Positions 1 through 8,309 of a DNA stretch of 40,950 nucleotides are shown here, one piece after another. The stretch covers positions 1 through 40,950 of the forward strand of contig CABUQW010000017.1 in the NCBI GenBank assembly GCA_902493895.1, in the 5' to 3' direction. Made by a program: the position numbers and the translations under genes. Numbering within the stretch: the stretch's first letter is position 1; each line of letters opens with the position of its first letter. Under the pieces are notes generated by a model, which searched no databases, was not told the DNA's origin, and worked only from the letters and a program-made list of their open reading frames with translations. The stretch comes from an uncultured Collinsella sp. (GTDB lineage: Bacteria > Actinomycetota > Coriobacteriia > Coriobacteriales > Coriobacteriaceae).

Positions 1-35
1 CCGAGGCAATGCCCCAGGGCTCTTCAAAGTTTTGA

Positions 36-112
36 TGGTGGACCTGACAAGATTCGAACTTGTGACCTCCCGGTTATCAGCCGGACGCTCTAACCAACTG
101 AGCTACAGGTCC
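36..112 (-). tRNA. tRNA-Ile (anticodon GAT)
   Basis: The reverse complement folds as a complete cloverleaf: 7-bp acceptor stem GGACCTG/CAGGTCC, anticodon loop CTGATAA giving anticodon GAT, and T-arm with GTTCGAATC. The CCA end is encoded (tgg at 36-38). It lies downstream of gyrA on the same strand, a common arrangement for tRNA-Ile in bacteria, but has its own promoter and is separated from gyrA by a terminator. Only 35 bases remain beyond its 3' end, so any tRNA-Ala or rRNA neighbour cannot be seen. Confidence 0.97.
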
Positions 113-126
113 ATCGCGCAAGGGAT

Positions 127-156
127 ATATTAGACGAGTCGTTACGCGCGCGTCAA
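127..156 (-). promoter_or_regulatory. Promoter of tRNA-Ile
   Basis: On the minus strand TTGACG (151-156) and TAATAT (127-132) are separated by 18 bases, a near-consensus sigma-70 type promoter, with the -10 element ending 15 bases before the tRNA. This shows that the tRNA is transcribed independently of gyrA. Confidence 0.75.
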
Positions 157-183
157 CAACTTTTTTGAAAATCTTTGGGAGGG

Positions 184-321
184 GTTCGCCCCGGCCGCAT
201 GGCGGCACATGAAGTCGCCTGCTCGGACAGTCCCGGCTCGCACGGAGAGCACATTAAGTGCTCTCCGGCTCGTGCGGAACTCGCGATCGACTTCATGTGC
301 CGCCATGCGGCCGGGGCGAAC
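184..321. repeat. 138-bp nested palindrome between gyrA and tRNA-Ile
   Basis: Two perfectly complementary 34-base arms (184-217 and 288-321) enclose a 70-base core. The core has its own 9-bp hairpin (244-252 with 258-266, loop ATTAA), and each outer arm contains a short sub-palindrome (GCCGC-ATG-GCGGC). No ORF here looks coding. The structure is far larger than a terminator and resembles a palindromic repeat element or a structured RNA. It occupies most of the 299-base gap between the tRNA and gyrA. Confidence 0.85.
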
Positions 322-338
322 GCGGGTCCAAGATTGTC

Positions 339-371
339 AAAAAAGCGGTCGGCGCGCAGTGCGCCGACCGC
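339..371 (-). terminator. Rho-independent terminator of gyrA
   Basis: Perfect 11-bp stem (345-355 with 361-371, loop GCAGT) followed on the minus strand by six T (339-344). It sits 40 bases after the gyrA stop and separates the gyrase operon from the palindromic element and tRNA-Ile. Confidence 0.93.
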
Positions 372-411
372 CGATATATGGGGTCTGATAATTTTTACCA
401 GCTAGGGCCTC

Positions 412-3153
412 TTACTCGTCTAGGAGATCTTCTGGCATATCGCTGCCGTCGCCTAGGTCGACTGGGGTTTCTTCGGGGGCGGAGCCGTCTTCTGCGGCTT
501 CACCTTCGGGCTTCTCCTTGGCGGCTGTCATGCGGGCTACGGCGCAGATGCGGTCGTTGTCGTCGACGGTCATCATCTTGACTCCCTGGGTGGCGCGGCC
601 AGTCTGGCTGATCTCGTCGGTCTTGACGCGAATGACCGTCGCGCCCTCCGTCACGATGAATAGCTCGTGCTGCGGGCCCACCGTCTTCATGGCCGCGAGG
701 TTACCCTTACGCTCGGTCATTTGGATGGTGTAGACGCCCTGGCCGCCGCGATTCTGCTCCGGGTAGTCCGCAACCGGCGTGCGCTTGCCGTAGCCGCGCT
801 CGGTGATGACGAACAGATCGCCGTTGCCGTTAGTGACTTCCATGCCCAGAACGCTCACGCCGTCCTTCATACCGATACCGCGAACGCCGCTGGTATCGCG
901 GCCGGTGGCGCGCACCTGCTCCTCGGAGAACATGATCGCCTTGCCCGCGGTGGTAGCCAGGATGATCTTGTCACCCTCGCGAACGCGGCGCACGTTCAGC
1001 AGCGCGTCGTCGTCACGCAGGTTGATAGCGATCAGGCCGTCGCGACGGCTGCGGTCGTATGCGCTCATCACGGTCTTCTTGACCATGCCGCTCTTGGTGG
1101 CAAACATCAGGTACTCGTCGGCCGGGAACTCGCGGCAGCTGATGACGCTCGCGATCTTCTCGCCCTCCTCGAAGGGCAGAAGGTTGACGATCGCGGTACC
1201 GCGCGCCTGGCGCGTACCCACCGGCAGCTCGTGCACCTTCAGGCGATAGACCTTGCCCTTGCTCGAGAAGAACAGCACGTACTCGTGCGTGGACGCGATG
1301 AACATCTCGTCGATAACGTCGTCCTCTTTGAGGTTGACGCCCGACACGCCCTTGCCACCGCGCTTCTGGGCACGGTAGGCGGCCACCGGAATGCGCTTGA
1401 CATAGCCGGTGTGGGTGATGGTCACGACCATGTCCTCGTCGGCGATGAGGTCCTCGACATCCAGGTCCTTCTCAACCTGGCTGATCTCGGTGCGGCGCTT
1501 GTCGCCGAACTTCTTGGAGATCTCGCGCATCTCCTCCTTGATGACGCCCAGGATCTTCTCCTCATGCGCCAGCAGGTCCTCGTAGTAGGCGATGGCGCGG
1601 CGCAGGCCGTCCAACTCTTCCTGAATCTTGTCGCGCTCCAGGCCGGTCAGGCGGCGCAGCTTCATCTCGAGGATGGCCGTGGTCTGCTCGGGCGTAAAGC
1701 CAAAGCGCTCGATCAGGCGGCTGCTGGCCTCGGAGTCGGTCTGCGAGGAGCGGATGATGCTGATGACCTCGTCGATATGGTCAAGGGCCATCAGGTAACC
1801 CTCGAGGATATGCGCGCGGGCCTGGGCCTTCTTAAGGTCAAAACGGGTGCGGCGAGTGACGACATCGACCTGGTGGTCGATGTAGTGCTGCAACATCTCG
1901 CGCAGGCTCAGGCATTTGGGAACGCCGTTGACGAGCGCCAGGTTGTTGGCGCCGAAGGTCGTCTGCAGCGAGGTGTACTTATACAGGTTGTTGAGCACGA
2001 CCTGCGGAATGACGCCCTTCTTGAGCTCGATGACCAGACGGATACCCTTCTGGTTGGACTCATCGCGCATATCCGAGATGCCCTCGATGCGCTTGTCGTT
2101 GACGAGCTGGGCGATCTTCTCCTGCAGGGTGCCTTTGTTGACCATGTAGGGAATCTCGGTAAAGACCAGGCGGCTGCGACCGGTCTTGGTGGACTCCACG
2201 TGCGCCTTGGCACGCACGGTAATGGAGCCGCGGCCGGTCTCGTAACTCTGCTTAATGCCGGCGCTGCCCATGATGATGGCGCCGGTGGGGAAGTCCGGAC
2301 CGGGCATGATCTGCATGAGCTCGTCGACGGTGGCGTCGGGGTTGTCGATCAGGTAGCAAGTGGCCTCGATCGCCTCGGTGAGGTTATGTGGGGCGATGTT
2401 GGTGGCCATGCCGACGGCGATGCCCTGGCTGCCGTTGACCAGCAGGTTGGGGAAGCGCGCAGGCAGTGCCACGGGCTCGGCGAGCGATTCGTCGTAGTTG
2501 GGTTGCCAGTCGACGGTATCCTTCTGCAAGTCACGCAGCAGTTCCATGGCGGGCTTTGCCAGACGGCTCTCGGTGTAACGCATGGCCGCCGCGCCGTCGC
2601 CGTCGATGTTGCCGAAGTTGCCGTGACCGTCGATGAGCGGTGTGCGCATGGAAAACCACTGCGCCAGGCGGACCATGGCCTCATAGACCGCGGAGTCGCC
2701 ATGCGGGTGGTACTTACCGATAACTTCGCCGACCGTCCAGGCCGACTTCTTGTGCGGGCGGTTGGGGTAGATGCCGCTCTCGTTCATCGCGTACAGGATG
2801 CGGCGGTGCACCGGCTTTAAGCCGTCACGCACGTCCGGCAGGGCGCGCGCTGTGATAACCGACATCGAATACTCGATGAACGACTGCTTCATCTCGCGAC
2901 CGAACTCCGAAATCTGGAGCTGACCGCCGTTGATATCCTCGCCGGCCGAGGCGCCACGGTCGACTTCGCCAAAACTCTCCTCGAGCTCGCCGTCGTCATC
3001 CTCTTCCTCGTCATCATCGACATCGGGGTTATAGGCGTCCGGGTCGCCGTCCTCGCCCTGCTCAGCACGGGCAAGCAGGCGCTTCAGATCATCGGGCATA
3101 CCGGCATCGCCGGCCTCGCCCGTACCCTCGTTATTGTTGATATCGTCTGCCAC
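412..3153 (-). CDS. gyrA: DNA gyrase subunit A
   Basis: Breakage-reunion subunit of DNA gyrase, which with GyrB introduces negative supercoils using ATP. The 913-residue protein has the catalytic tyrosine (Tyr193 in AMRYTE). The quinolone-determining region HPHGDSAVYEAMVRLAQ has Ser154 and Glu158 at the positions of E. coli Ser83 and Asp87, so no classical resistance change is visible. A GyrA-box-like QKRGGKG lies near residue 597, followed by the beta-pinwheel and an acidic C-terminal tail. Unusually, the conserved core is preceded by about 80 residues, strongly acidic between 33 and 65. The GTG start follows AGGAGG closely. The gene starts 11 bases after gyrB, so the two are surely co-transcribed. 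Confidence 0.98.
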   Translation of the reverse strand: MADDINNNEGTGEAGDAGMPDDLKRLLARAEQGEDGDPDAYNPDVDDDEEEDDDGELEESFGEVDRGASAGEDINGGQLQISEFGREMKQSFIEYSMSVITARALPDVRDGLKPVHRRILYAMNESGIYPNRPHKKSAWTVGEVIGKYHPHGDSAVYEAMVRLAQWFSMRTPLIDGHGNFGNIDGDGAAAMRYTESRLAKPAMELLRDLQKDTVDWQPNYDESLAEPVALPARFPNLLVNGSQGIAVGMATNIAPHNLTEAIEATCYLIDNPDATVDELMQIMPGPDFPTGAIIMGSAGIKQSYETGRGSITVRAKAHVESTKTGRSRLVFTEIPYMVNKGTLQEKIAQLVNDKRIEGISDMRDESNQKGIRLVIELKKGVIPQVVLNNLYKYTSLQTTFGANNLALVNGVPKCLSLREMLQHYIDHQVDVVTRRTRFDLKKAQARAHILEGYLMALDHIDEVISIIRSSQTDSEASSRLIERFGFTPEQTTAILEMKLRRLTGLERDKIQEELDGLRRAIAYYEDLLAHEEKILGVIKEEMREISKKFGDKRRTEISQVEKDLDVEDLIADEDMVVTITHTGYVKRIPVAAYRAQKRGGKGVSGVNLKEDDVIDEMFIASTHEYVLFFSSKGKVYRLKVHELPVGTRQARGTAIVNLLPFEEGEKIASVISCREFPADEYLMFATKSGMVKKTVMSAYDRSRRDGLIAINLRDDDALLNVRRVREGDKIILATTAGKAIMFSEEQVRATGRDTSGVRGIGMKDGVSVLGMEVTNGNGDLFVITERGYGKRTPVADYPEQNRGGQGVYTIQMTERKGNLAAMKTVGPQHELFIVTEGATVIRVKTDEISQTGRATQGVKMMTVDDNDRICAVARMTAAKEKPEGEAAEDGSAPEETPVDLGDGSDMPEDLLDE

Positions 3154-3164
3154 GTTACCTCCTC

Positions 3165-5195
3165 TTAAGCGTCAAGGAAACGCGCGTCATGCGCATGTTT
3201 TTCAATGTACTCGCGGCGATAGCCGACCTCGGAACCCATCAGCTCGCGCACGGCGCGGTCTGCCACCACGGCATCCTCGATCGACACGCGCTGCAGGATG
3301 CGGGTCTTGGGGTCCATCGTCGTCGAGGCAAGCTGCTTGGGGTCCATCTCGCCCAGGCCCTTGTAGCGCTGGACGGTATAGCCCTTGCGCTTTTTGGTGA
3401 TCTTGCCGTCCTTGGCCTTGCCGTCCTCGTCGTTATCGTCGGGGTTCAGGCCCAGGCTCTGGATGGTGTCGCGCAGGATCTCGTCTTCGGGCTGGCGGCC
3501 GTTGGGATACACGTAGTGAATCTTGTTGCGCACCTTAATGCCAAAGATGGGCGGGCAGGCGACATAGACGTAGCCGGCATCGATCAGCGGACGCATGTAC
3601 TTGTAGAAGAACGTCAGCAGCAGGATGCGGATATGTGCACCGTCGACGTCTGCATCGGTCATGATGATGATCTTGTGGTAGCGCGCCTTGGTGATATCGA
3701 AGTCGCCGTCGCCGCCGGCACTCGTCGTGACGCCGCAGCCGATCGCGGTAATCAATGACTGGATGGTGTCACTCGAGAACGCGCGATGGTCACCAACGCG
3801 TTCGACGTTCAAAATCTTGCCGCGCAGGGGCAGAATCGCCTGGATGTCTCGGCGACGGCCGTCCTTGGCTGAACCGCCTGCCGAGTCACCCTCTACGATG
3901 AAGAGCTCGGTCAGCTCGGCATCGCGCACCGAGCAGTCGGCGAGCTTACCGGGCAGGGACGCCGTCTCGAGCAGGCTCTTGCGACGGGTCGCTTCGCGCG
4001 CCTTGCGGGCGGCGTTGCGGGCCTTGCATGCCTGCTGGGCCTTCTTGACGATCTCGCGAGCGGGCTTGGGATGCTCCTCGAGGTAATCGGCGAGGCCGTC
4101 GGTCACGATCTTGAGCGTCAGCGCGCGCATATAGGAGCTGCCGAGCTTGGCCTTGGTCTGGCCCTCAAATTGCGGGTCGGGCAGCTTGACCGAGATAACG
4201 GCCGAAAGGCCCTCGCGCACATCGTCGCCGGTCAGGTTGGCGTCTTTTTCCTTGAGCAGGTTCTGCTTGCGCGCGTAATCGTTGATCACGCGGGTGAGCG
4301 CGGTGCGGAAACCCTCAAGGTGCATACCGCCTTCGGGGGTGTAGATGTCGTTGGCAAACGACATGACGTTCTCGCCGTAACCGCTATTCCACTGCAGGGA
4401 AACCTCGACCTCGCCCATCTTGGCCACAGGTGCGTCCGGGTCCGATTTGCCCTCGATGTAGATGGGCTCCTTAAAGGCCTCGGGGACGTCCTTGCCCTCG
4501 TTGAGGAACTTGACGAAGTCGATGATGCCGCCCTCGTAGCAAAACTCCTCCACGTGGGGAGTCGCCTCGCGCTCGTCGGTCAGCACGATTTTGAGGTTCT
4601 TATTGAGGAACGCCGTCTCCTGCAGACGGTTGTGCAGCGTATCGAAATCGTAAATGCAGGTCTCGAAGATCTCGTCGTCGGGCCAGAAGGTGACGGTGGT
4701 GCCCGTCGAATCCGAGGTGCCCACGACCTCCATCTTCTTGACGGTCTTGCCGCGCGAGAACTCCATCTCGTAGGTGTTGCCGTCGCGACGAACCTGAACG
4801 ACCACACGCTTGGACAGTGCGTTGACGACGGAGATGCCAACGCCGTGCAGGCCGCCCGAAACCTTATAGGCCGAATTATCGAACTTACCGCCGGCGTGCA
4901 AGATCGTCATGACGACCTCGAGCGTCGGAATCTTTTTAACAGGGTGCTCGTCGACGGGGATGCCGCGCCCGTTGTCGACGACCGTGATGGAGTTGTCGGC
5001 GTGGACCGTCACCTGGATCTCGGTGCAGAAACCGGCCATGGCCTCGTCGACGGAGTTGTCAACGATCTCCCACACCAGGTGATGCAGACCGCTGGCGCTC
5101 GTCGAGCCGATATACATGCCCGGGCGCTTACGAACGGCCTCGAGACCTTCGAGAATCTTAATCTCGCCGCCATCGTAATCGTTTTCGTTTGCCAC
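3165..5195 (-). CDS. gyrB: DNA gyrase subunit B
   Basis: ATPase subunit of DNA gyrase. Visible motifs are the GHKL N-box EIVDNSVDEA, the ATP-binding DNGRGIPVD, the TOPRIM motifs EGDSAGGS and TDADVDGAHI, and the C-terminal YKGLGEM segment. I place the start at the GTG at 5195 (676 residues), because AAGGAGGA lies 6 bases upstream. The longer reading from a TTG at 5213 would put the ribosome-binding site inside the gene. It is the first gene of the gyrB-gyrA pair and is separated from dciA by a terminator, so it should have its own promoter in 5196-5245, although no clear -35/-10 pair is visible there. Confidence 0.97.
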   Translation of the reverse strand: MANENDYDGGEIKILEGLEAVRKRPGMYIGSTSASGLHHLVWEIVDNSVDEAMAGFCTEIQVTVHADNSITVVDNGRGIPVDEHPVKKIPTLEVVMTILHAGGKFDNSAYKVSGGLHGVGISVVNALSKRVVVQVRRDGNTYEMEFSRGKTVKKMEVVGTSDSTGTTVTFWPDDEIFETCIYDFDTLHNRLQETAFLNKNLKIVLTDEREATPHVEEFCYEGGIIDFVKFLNEGKDVPEAFKEPIYIEGKSDPDAPVAKMGEVEVSLQWNSGYGENVMSFANDIYTPEGGMHLEGFRTALTRVINDYARKQNLLKEKDANLTGDDVREGLSAVISVKLPDPQFEGQTKAKLGSSYMRALTLKIVTDGLADYLEEHPKPAREIVKKAQQACKARNAARKAREATRRKSLLETASLPGKLADCSVRDAELTELFIVEGDSAGGSAKDGRRRDIQAILPLRGKILNVERVGDHRAFSSDTIQSLITAIGCGVTTSAGGDGDFDITKARYHKIIIMTDADVDGAHIRILLLTFFYKYMRPLIDAGYVYVACPPIFGIKVRNKIHYVYPNGRQPEDEILRDTIQSLGLNPDDNDEDGKAKDGKITKKRKGYTVQRYKGLGEMDPKQLASTTMDPKTRILQRVSIEDAVVADRAVRELMGSEVGYRREYIEKHAHDARFLDA

Positions 5196-5243
5196 ACGTC
5201 CTCCTTCAGTCAAGAAAATGTGTACAGCCTTTCTAGTTTATCG

Positions 5244-5274
5244 TAAAAAAATACCCTCGGGAACGAGGGTATTT
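5244..5274 (-). terminator. Terminator after dciA
   Basis: An 11-bp stem (5249-5259 with 5264-5274, GGAA-type loop) is followed on the minus strand by a T-rich run (complement of 5244-5250). It ends the dnaN-recF-dciA transcription unit before gyrB. Confidence 0.9.
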
Positions 5275-5300
5275 GGCTCTACAAGGCCACCAGATGCGAT

Positions 5301-5864
5301 TTAAGGCTCTTTTTTGCTTTGCACGCCCTTGGCCCACTCGGCGCTGGCTCTCATGGCGTTCTCGAGGGCCTCGCGCAGTTTTTGGTCTTCGATGGGCGCC
5401 ACTTGGCACTCAATCTCGGTGCGCTCGGCCTCACTGAGGTCGGCGTGCGGAGCCGGCGGGCGCTCGGTCGTCGCCGGGCGCAGGCGCTCCTTGGCGGCGG
5501 GTGGCGTGTGGCCGGGCGCGGTGGTTTTGAACACCAGGCCGTCCACATGCGCACCGGCGCGCTCCATGCGCGCGCGAATGATCTCGCGCAACAGCGTCAT
5601 TTCCTGCGTCCACGAGGGCGAGTCGAGATACACCAGCAGCTCATTGGACTCGGGCAGGTAGCGCAGGCCCGTCACATGCCGTCCCTCGCGCGTGCCCGAG
5701 CACACCGCGTTCCACGCACGATAGACCGCGCGCGACTCCTCGGCAGCCTCCATCTGCGCGCGGCGCTCAGGCGTCGCGGCCGCCAGGATGCGCTGGCGCT
5801 CTGCGTTTAAAAACCCACTGAAGGCGACCGTTTCGCTCTCGCGCTCGTAATTAGCACGTCTCAC
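5301..5864 (-). CDS. dciA: DciA-like protein (DUF721)
   Basis: A 187-residue protein of the DUF721/DciA family, which in bacteria lacking DnaC/DnaI-type loaders is implicated in loading or operating the replicative helicase DnaB. The family core is visible at about residues 48-100 (VYRAWNAV, LLVYLDSPSW, TQEMTLLREII), followed by a basic, proline-rich stretch and a charged tail. The GTG start overlaps the end of recF by 14 bases, so translation is probably coupled. Its place after dnaA-dnaN-recF is the usual actinobacterial position. Confidence 0.88.
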   Translation of the reverse strand: MRRANYERESETVAFSGFLNAERQRILAAATPERRAQMEAAEESRAVYRAWNAVCSGTREGRHVTGLRYLPESNELLVYLDSPSWTQEMTLLREIIRARMERAGAHVDGLVFKTTAPGHTPPAAKERLRPATTERPPAPHADLSEAERTEIECQVAPIEDQKLREALENAMRASAEWAKGVQSKKEP

Positions 5865-6957
5865 CCATGCTCACCACCTTGGCTCGATCAAGCAGATCAT
5901 CGGTAAAGTACCCCAGGTTGGTCGTGGTTATGACCGTCTGGATATCATCGCCGATCAGCCGCAGGAAAGCACCGCGACGCTCGCCGTCGAGTTCGCTCAT
6001 CACGTCGTCCAAAAGCAGCAATGGGGCGGTGCCCAGGACATCGCGAGCCACGACCACCTCCGCCACCTTCCAGGCTAGAACCAACGTTCGCTGCTGACCT
6101 TGGCTGGCAAATGAACGGGCGGAGCGACCCGCCACGGTAAACTCAATCTCATCGCGATGCGGTCCCACCAGCGTCACGCCGCGGCGAATTTCCTCGTCGG
6201 CGTGCTCATCAAGGGCAGCCAGCATGCGCTCGTACGCCCAGCCCTTCAGCTCTTCGCGATCCTCGACCTGGGGCAAATCCCCCAGTGTGGACGTATAGGT
6301 CACGTTGGCAGCCTCACCGGACGCCACTTGCCCGTAGGCAGTGCGCAGATGGCCCGCCAGCCGGTCGAGCAGGGCCAACCGGTGCACGAGCAGAGCCGAG
6401 CCCGCGCGGGCAATCGAATCGTTCCACGCGCCGAGCATCTCGCGGCAGCACCAGGTCTCCTTGAGTAAGGCGTTACGCTGGGTCACGCAGCGCCCATAGG
6501 TGCTCGCAAGATCGGCATAGCGTGCGCTCAGTTGCATGCCAAAGTCATCGAGGGCGGCGCGACGCACACTGGCGCCTCGCTTAACCATGTCCAGATGGTC
6601 GGGGCAAAACAGCACGCTCGGCAGAACCCCGCGCACACCGGCGGCAGAACATCTCTTGCCGTTGCGGCTAAACGAGCGCTTACCGTCCCCCGCGCTCAAT
6701 CCCATATCAAGCACGCGGCCGTCGCCCTCGAGCCTCAGCTCGACCTTGCACGAGCCCACGCCGTCATGGACGAGCTCGGCTGCGGTCGGATGCCTAAACG
6801 AGGCGCCGCTCGTCAGCAGCTGCAGCGCCTCTATGAGATTGGTCTTTCCCGCTGCGTTGGGTCCCGCAAGTATCGTCACGCCCTCGTCCAGGGCAAGGCG
6901 ATAGCTATCGAAGCTGCGGTAGTGCGCGACGGAAAGATCGCGGGCGAATATGGTCAT
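5851..6957 (-). CDS. recF: DNA replication/repair protein RecF
   Basis: SMC-like ATPase that helps load RecA at single-strand gaps and stalled forks. The 368-residue protein has Walker A GPNAAGKT (32-39), the ABC signature region SQGQQRTLVLA (from about 285) and Walker B LLLLDDVMSELD (from about 313). I start at the ATG at 6957, 10 bases after dnaN. The open frame runs 264 bases further upstream, but that extension only mirrors dnaN in another frame and is arginine/serine junk. Its end overlaps dciA. Confidence 0.97.
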   Translation of the reverse strand: MTIFARDLSVAHYRSFDSYRLALDEGVTILAGPNAAGKTNLIEALQLLTSGASFRHPTAAELVHDGVGSCKVELRLEGDGRVLDMGLSAGDGKRSFSRNGKRCSAAGVRGVLPSVLFCPDHLDMVKRGASVRRAALDDFGMQLSARYADLASTYGRCVTQRNALLKETWCCREMLGAWNDSIARAGSALLVHRLALLDRLAGHLRTAYGQVASGEAANVTYTSTLGDLPQVEDREELKGWAYERMLAALDEHADEEIRRGVTLVGPHRDEIEFTVAGRSARSFASQGQQRTLVLAWKVAEVVVARDVLGTAPLLLLDDVMSELDGERRGAFLRLIGDDIQTVITTTNLGYFTDDLLDRAKVVSMGETC

Positions 6958-6967
6958 AGGGCGGTTG

Positions 6968-8071
6968 CTAGATGCGGACCGGCATGACCAGGTACAGGTA
7001 GTTGATCTTGTCGTAGGACTTGAAGATGCCCGCCTGCGAGTAGCTCTTGAGCTCCAGCGTGATCTCCTTCTCCTTGGACAGGGCATTGAGGCAGCCGAAG
7101 ATGTAGTGGTAGTTGAAGGCGATGGTGCCCGACTCGCCCTCGGCCTCGACATCGATCGTCTCCTGCGCAAGGTCCTGGTCATTGGAAATGGAGGACAGGC
7201 CCATCTGCCCGTTCTCGACATCGATCTCGAACTTGACGGCGGGGTTGGCGCTCGCGATAACGGCCACGCGCTTGAGGGCGGCGTTAAAGGCGGCGACGTC
7301 GATCTTGACGCTCGTCACGCACGAATCGGGGATGAGCTGTTTGTAGTTGGGGTACACGCCCTCGATGCGGCGCGACACGTAGGTGGTGTTGCCGGCCTCA
7401 AAGACGACCTGGGTGTCGGTAGCTCCGATCATGATGGTCGCCTGGCTGGCCATGATGTTCAGTGCGTCGTTAAAGGCGTCGGCCGGAACGTTGAGTTCAA
7501 AGGAGCCCTCGAGGGTCGAGGTCTCGACCTGCGTATCGCACACGGCCAGGCGGAAGGAATCGGTCGCCACCAGGCGCACGGTGTTGTTCTCGACCTTCAT
7601 GTGCACGCCACCCAGGATGGGGCGGGCCTTGTCGGTTGAGGTGACGCGCCACACGCGGCTGACCATCTCGGACAAGATATCGGTCGGCAGCTCCACGGCG
7701 CTCTCGATGGCATAGGCCGGAAACTCGGGGAAGTCATTGGCATCGAGCGTGTTCAGGCGGAACGAGCTCTTCTCGCAACCAATCAGCACCTGGCGCTCGG
7801 ACAGCTCAAAGGTGACCGGGGCATCGGGGAGGGTCTTGGTGATATTGGAGAGCATCTTACAGGGGATAACCATCTCGCCCTCTTCTTCGACATGCGCCGC
7901 GATGCGATGACGGATCGAGATGGTGTAGTTAGAGGTCTGGAATTCCAAGATGCCGTCTTGTGCCTTGACGAGCACGCCCGACAGGATGGGAAGGGTGGAT
8001 GCCGAAGCGACACCCTTCATAACGACGCCGATGGCTTGTGTGAGCGAGCTCTGGCTGACGGTGAACTTCAT
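6968..8071 (-). CDS. dnaN: DNA polymerase III beta subunit (sliding clamp)
   Basis: Ring-forming processivity clamp of the replisome. At 367 residues it has the normal length for the three-fold repeated clamp fold. It begins MKFTVSQSSLTQAIGVVMKGV and ends with the characteristic YLYLVMPVRI. The ATG start has a short AAAGG upstream. It follows dnaA after a 238-base gap that carries DnaA-box-like sequences and is itself followed 10 bases later by recF. Confidence 0.98.
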   Translation of the reverse strand: MKFTVSQSSLTQAIGVVMKGVASASTLPILSGVLVKAQDGILEFQTSNYTISIRHRIAAHVEEEGEMVIPCKMLSNITKTLPDAPVTFELSERQVLIGCEKSSFRLNTLDANDFPEFPAYAIESAVELPTDILSEMVSRVWRVTSTDKARPILGGVHMKVENNTVRLVATDSFRLAVCDTQVETSTLEGSFELNVPADAFNDALNIMASQATIMIGATDTQVVFEAGNTTYVSRRIEGVYPNYKQLIPDSCVTSVKIDVAAFNAALKRVAVIASANPAVKFEIDVENGQMGLSSISNDQDLAQETIDVEAEGESGTIAFNYHYIFGCLNALSKEKEITLELKSYSQAGIFKSYDKINYLYLVMPVRI

Positions 8072-8194
8072 CTTTTAATACCTTTCTATAGATATAAATA
8101 TCTTAATAATAGTAATAGCACTGACGAAACTGTTGATTACTCCCAAAGACGCAGGTCAGACCCAGAAAGAGAATCGACAGCAACCTGTGTGCAA

Positions 8195-8300
8195 CAGGGG
8201 TGGTTTTCCACGTTCAAAACCTGCGCAAAACTTTTCATCACCGCGGTTTGGGTTTTAGACACCTTATGCCCGTGGTTTCGACAAGTTTTCAACAGGTGTC
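8195..8300. other. Candidate origin part 2: DnaA-box-like cluster between dnaA and dnaN
   Basis: The 238-base dnaA-dnaN gap (8072-8309) contains repeated TTTTC-type motifs in its right half: TTTTCCACG, CTTTTCATC, TTTCGACA and TTTTCAACA. The first and last differ from the general DnaA box TTWTNCACA at one position each. No perfect TTATCCACA was found. The left part near dnaN (8072-8135) is AT-rich (ATATAAATATCTTAATAATA). This matches the downstream half of bipartite origins known from Bacillus and Helicobacter; assignment as origin DNA is inference. Confidence 0.45.
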
Positions 8301-8309
8301 TCTATTTCC

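Noticed and set aside
667..2820. Long plus-strand ORF opposite gyrA
   Set aside because: It mirrors gyrA in high-GC sequence; the product is Ala/Val/Leu/Asp/His-rich with no motif and no ribosome-binding site.
5196..5245. Promoter of gyrB
   Set aside because: A promoter is expected here, but no -35/-10 pair with acceptable spacing could be pointed to.
4071..5246. Plus-strand ORF opposite gyrB
   Set aside because: Antisense shadow of gyrB with the same biased composition.
6958..7221. N-terminal extension of recF
   Set aside because: It overlaps dnaN in another frame and is Arg/Ser-rich junk; the RecF family start is at 6957.
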